Shown one piece after another: positions 7,369-8,934 of a stretch of 8,934 nucleotides of DNA. Numbering within the stretch: the first letter of the stretch is position 1; each line of letters starts with the position of its first letter. The notes beneath the pieces were generated by a model that was not told where the DNA came from, did not search any database, and worked only from the letters and a program-made list of their open reading frames with translations. The position numbers and the translations under genes were made by a program. Source of the stretch: Pseudomonadota bacterium (GTDB lineage: Bacteria > Desulfobacterota > Desulfovibrionia > Desulfovibrionales > Desulfovibrionaceae); the NCBI GenBank assembly GCA_023417745.1, contig JAEZEM010000250.1, forward strand, positions 1-8,934. Direction: 5' to 3'.

Positions 7369-7389
7369 GCTGATTCAACTTGATTCAGC
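7369..7389. promoter_or_regulatory. Near-perfect palindrome, probable upstream activator site
   Basis: The 21-nt element has outer arms GCTGA and TCAGC and inner arms CAA and TTG. Only one symmetric pair (T7374/T7384) breaks the symmetry besides the central base. It also contains TGATTCA twice as a direct repeat 10 nt apart, one helical turn. It lies about 130 nt upstream of the putative -24 element, a normal distance for a sigma-54 enhancer site, and is the best candidate operator for the adjacent regulator. Confidence 0.6.
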
Positions 7390-7440
7390 ACAATGCTTCA
7401 CAGTATCACTTCGTATTAATTTAATTTTTACAATTTTGCC

Positions 7441-7456
7441 GATTCATAATAGAATC
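7441..7456. promoter_or_regulatory. Second inverted repeat, possible secondary activator site
   Basis: GATTC and GAATC flank six AT bases. The GATTCA half-site (7441-7446) recurs from the stronger palindrome at 7369-7389, and GAATCA (7452-7457) is the complement of TGATTC. It may be a second, weaker binding site for the same regulator. It lies in very AT-rich DNA, so chance is possible. Confidence 0.35.
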
Positions 7457-7521
7457 ACAACCCTTGAGCAAAATTCGTCATACCACTGACAATGTACCGA
7501 TATTATTGAATATTAAAACTC

Positions 7522-7536
7522 GGTCCGGTTCTTGCT
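7522..7536 (+). promoter_or_regulatory. Putative sigma-54 (-24/-12) promoter
   Basis: GG at 7522-7523, ten bases, then GC at 7534-7535 within TTGCT reproduces the invariant GG-N10-GC layout with a consensus -12 element. The -24 part (CGGTCCG against TGGCACG) is only partly conserved. Transcription would begin near 7547, leaving a leader of about 67 nt before the aminotransferase GTG. The adjacent sigma-54 activator gene makes the assignment more credible. Confidence 0.55.
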
Positions 7537-7602
7537 GAAAAGACATGTTACCGCTTATGTGCATTTTGGTACAAGGCACTCACGCCACCACCTGAAACAT
7601 CC

Positions 7603-7607
7603 GAGGA
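7603..7607 (+). promoter_or_regulatory. Ribosome binding site of the aminotransferase gene
   Basis: GAGGA ends six bases before GTG 7614. It decides the start in favour of this GTG over the out-of-frame ATG at 7607. Confidence 0.75.
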
Positions 7608-7613
7608 TGATCC

Positions 7614-8934
7614 GTGAACACCACCGACAAGGCGCAGGAACTGCAAGCATTGCGTGATCGCTATGTCCCCAAGGGGCATCCCAACGCCACGCCCTTTTTC
7701 GTCGAATCCGCTAAGGGCGCCCTGCTTCGTGACGTCACCGGACGCGAGTTCATTGATTTCGTCGGCGGCATCGGCGTTTTAAACGTCGGCCACTGCCACC
7801 CCAAAGTCGTCGCCGCCGTCAAGGATCAGGCCGGACGCTATCTCCACACCTGCTCCATGGTCACCATGTACGAGCCCTACGTCCAGCTCGCCGCCCGCCT
7901 GTCCGAAGCCGCCCCGGGCGACTTCGAGAAAAAGGCGATGTTCGTCAACAGCGGCTCTGAAGCCGTGGAAAACGCCGTGAAAATCGCCCGTAGCCACACC
8001 GGTCGGGCCGGCGTCGTGTCCATGAAAAACGCCTTCCACGGCCGCACGCTGATGGCCATGTCCCTGACCAGCAAAGTCAAGCCCTACAAGTTCGGCTTTG
8101 GCCCCATGGCCGCCGAGGTCTACCAGTACCCCAACTACGCCTACTGCTACCGCTGCCCCCTGGGCCTGACCTATCCCAAGTGCGGCGTGGCCTGCGCCGA
8201 CAAGCTGCGCGAGTTCTTCATCGCCACCGCCGCCGCCGAGAACATCGCCTGCATCATCGCCGAGCCGGTCCAGGGCGAAGGCGGCTTCGTGGCGCCGCCC
8301 AAGGAATTCTTCGAGAAGCTGCGGGCCATCTGCGACGAATACGGCATCGTTTTTATCGCCGACGAAATCCAGTCCGGCTTTGGTCGCACCTCCAAGCTGT
8401 TTGCCATGGAGCATTTCGGCGTGACCCCGGACCTCATGACCGTGGCCAAGTCCATGGGCGGCGGCCTGCCCCTGGCCGGCGTGGTCGGCAAGGCCGAGAT
8501 CATGGATTCCGTGGCCCCGGGCGGCATCGGCGGCACCTACGGCGGCAACCCGCTGGCCTGCCGCGCCGGCTTGGCCGTCATGGACATCTTCGAGCAGGAC
8601 AACCTGCTGGCCAAGGCCGAGCGCCTGGGCGGCGTGATCAAGCGCCGCTTCGCTTCCTTCAAAAAGCAGTACCAGCTCGTCGGCGACGAGCGCGGCCTGG
8701 GGGCCATGCGCGCCCTGGAGTTCGTCTCCGACCGCGCCACCAAGGCCCCCTGCCCCGAGGCGGCCAAGGGCGTGGCCAAGTTCTGTCAGGACAACGGCTT
8801 GCTCGTCCTGTCCTGCGGCAACTTCGGCAACTGCATCCGAGTGCTCATGCCGCTGGTCATCACCCGCGACCAGCTCGACCGCGGCCTGGACATCATGGAA
8901 GAAGGCATCCGCGAGGTCTCCAAAAGCCTCGGCA
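7614..8934 (+). CDS. gabT: Class III PLP-dependent aminotransferase, GabT type (3' end cut by window)
   Basis: This is a fold-type I PLP enzyme that moves an omega-amino group, most likely from 4-aminobutyrate or a similar amine, to 2-oxoglutarate. The reading frame is open from GTG 7614 to the window edge, 440 codons without a stop. E. coli GabT has 426 residues, so little can be missing. Motifs are NSGSEA at 112-117 (PLP phosphate), EPVQGEGG at 217-224, D250 in IADEIQSGFGR (pyridine nitrogen contact), K279 in AKSMGGGLP (Schiff-base lysine) and GGTYGGNPLAC. A four-cysteine segment, C178, C181, C190 and C194 within CYRCPLGLTYPKCGVAC, is not in E. coli GabT as I recall it. Regulation is probably through the sigma-54 promoter upstream. 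Acetylornithine, ornithine, 5-aminovalerate or beta-alanine transaminase are alternatives, because substrate cannot be fixed from motifs alone. Fold certain, gene name moderately sure. Confidence 0.85.
   Translation, partial: MNTTDKAQELQALRDRYVPKGHPNATPFFVESAKGALLRDVTGREFIDFVGGIGVLNVGHCHPKVVAAVKDQAGRYLHTCSMVTMYEPYVQLAARLSEAAPGDFEKKAMFVNSGSEAVENAVKIARSHTGRAGVVSMKNAFHGRTLMAMSLTSKVKPYKFGFGPMAAEVYQYPNYAYCYRCPLGLTYPKCGVACADKLREFFIATAAAENIACIIAEPVQGEGGFVAPPKEFFEKLRAICDEYGIVFIADEIQSGFGRTSKLFAMEHFGVTPDLMTVAKSMGGGLPLAGVVGKAEIMDSVAPGGIGGTYGGNPLACRAGLAVMDIFEQDNLLAKAERLGGVIKRRFASFKKQYQLVGDERGLGAMRALEFVSDRATKAPCPEAAKGVAKFCQDNGLLVLSCGNFGNCIRVLMPLVITRDQLDRGLDIMEEGIREVSKSLG

Larger units (their letters stand above)
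7198..7613. other. Regulatory intergenic region before the aminotransferase gene
   Basis: These 416 nt hold no ORF I would call. The region is much more AT-rich than the surrounding genes: 7411-7460 has 11 G or C in 50. In order it contains a stem-loop (7229-7260), a 21-nt palindrome (7369-7389), an AT-rich tract with a second inverted repeat (7441-7456), a short ATATT/AATAT repeat (7500-7513), a sigma-54-like promoter (7522-7536) and the aminotransferase ribosome binding site (7603-7607). The order of upstream sites, AT-rich bendable spacer and GG-N10-GC element is typical of sigma-54 control. I looked for an IHF consensus and found no good match. Confidence 0.75.

Noticed and set aside
7425..7451. 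Sigma-70-like boxes in the AT-rich tract (TTTACA and CATAAT/TAATAG)
   Set aside because: Spacing is only 12-14 nt, and such boxes are expected by chance in DNA this AT-rich.
1..8934. CRISPR arrays, tRNA or rRNA genes, insertion sequences or attachment sites
   Set aside because: I saw no regularly spaced repeats, no tRNA-like cloverleaf sequence, no transposase or integrase, and no terminal repeats.

Overview
The window is GC-rich coding DNA from a motile Gram-negative bacterium. Protein style, codon use and gene content suggest a sulfate-reducing Desulfovibrionaceae member (Desulfovibrio/Solidesulfovibrio type); this is an impression from the sequence and has not been tested by a search. All six genes with clear homology lie on the + strand.

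Region 1 (4-984) is fliM, a complete flagellar motor switch gene, probably the tail of a flagellar or chemotaxis cluster that begins outside the window.

Region 2 (1051-5255) is a tight four-gene cluster and the most interesting part. It encodes a C39-like papain-fold cysteine peptidase, a RimK-type ATP-grasp ligase with an extra N-terminal domain, a GCS2-family (glutamate-cysteine-ligase-like) carboxylate-amine ligase, and an N-formylglutamate-amidohydrolase-family hydrolase. The junctions overlap by 1, 4 and 35 nt, so the genes are almost certainly co-transcribed and translationally coupled. Two unrelated ATP-dependent amide-bond-forming enzymes with two unrelated amide-bond-cleaving enzymes point to a pathway that makes and trims or removes a small peptide or an amino-acid tag. 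The product is unknown. Amidoligase/peptidase neighbourhoods of this sort have been noted by comparative genomics, but I know of no established product.

Region 3 (5494-7197) encodes a sigma-54-dependent activator with two PAS-like regions, an AAA+ domain carrying GAFTGA, and a C-terminal TyrR/Fis-type helix-turn-helix. A 416-nt non-coding stretch follows (7198-7613). It is partly very AT-rich and holds a stem-loop, a near-perfect 21-nt palindrome, a second inverted repeat and a GG-N10-GC sigma-54-like promoter.

Region 4 (7614 to the window end) is a class III PLP-dependent aminotransferase of the GabT type, open at its 3' end but almost full length. The layout suggests that the activator binds the palindrome and drives the aminotransferase from the sigma-54 promoter. 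Whether it also controls the amidoligase cluster cannot be told from the sequence.
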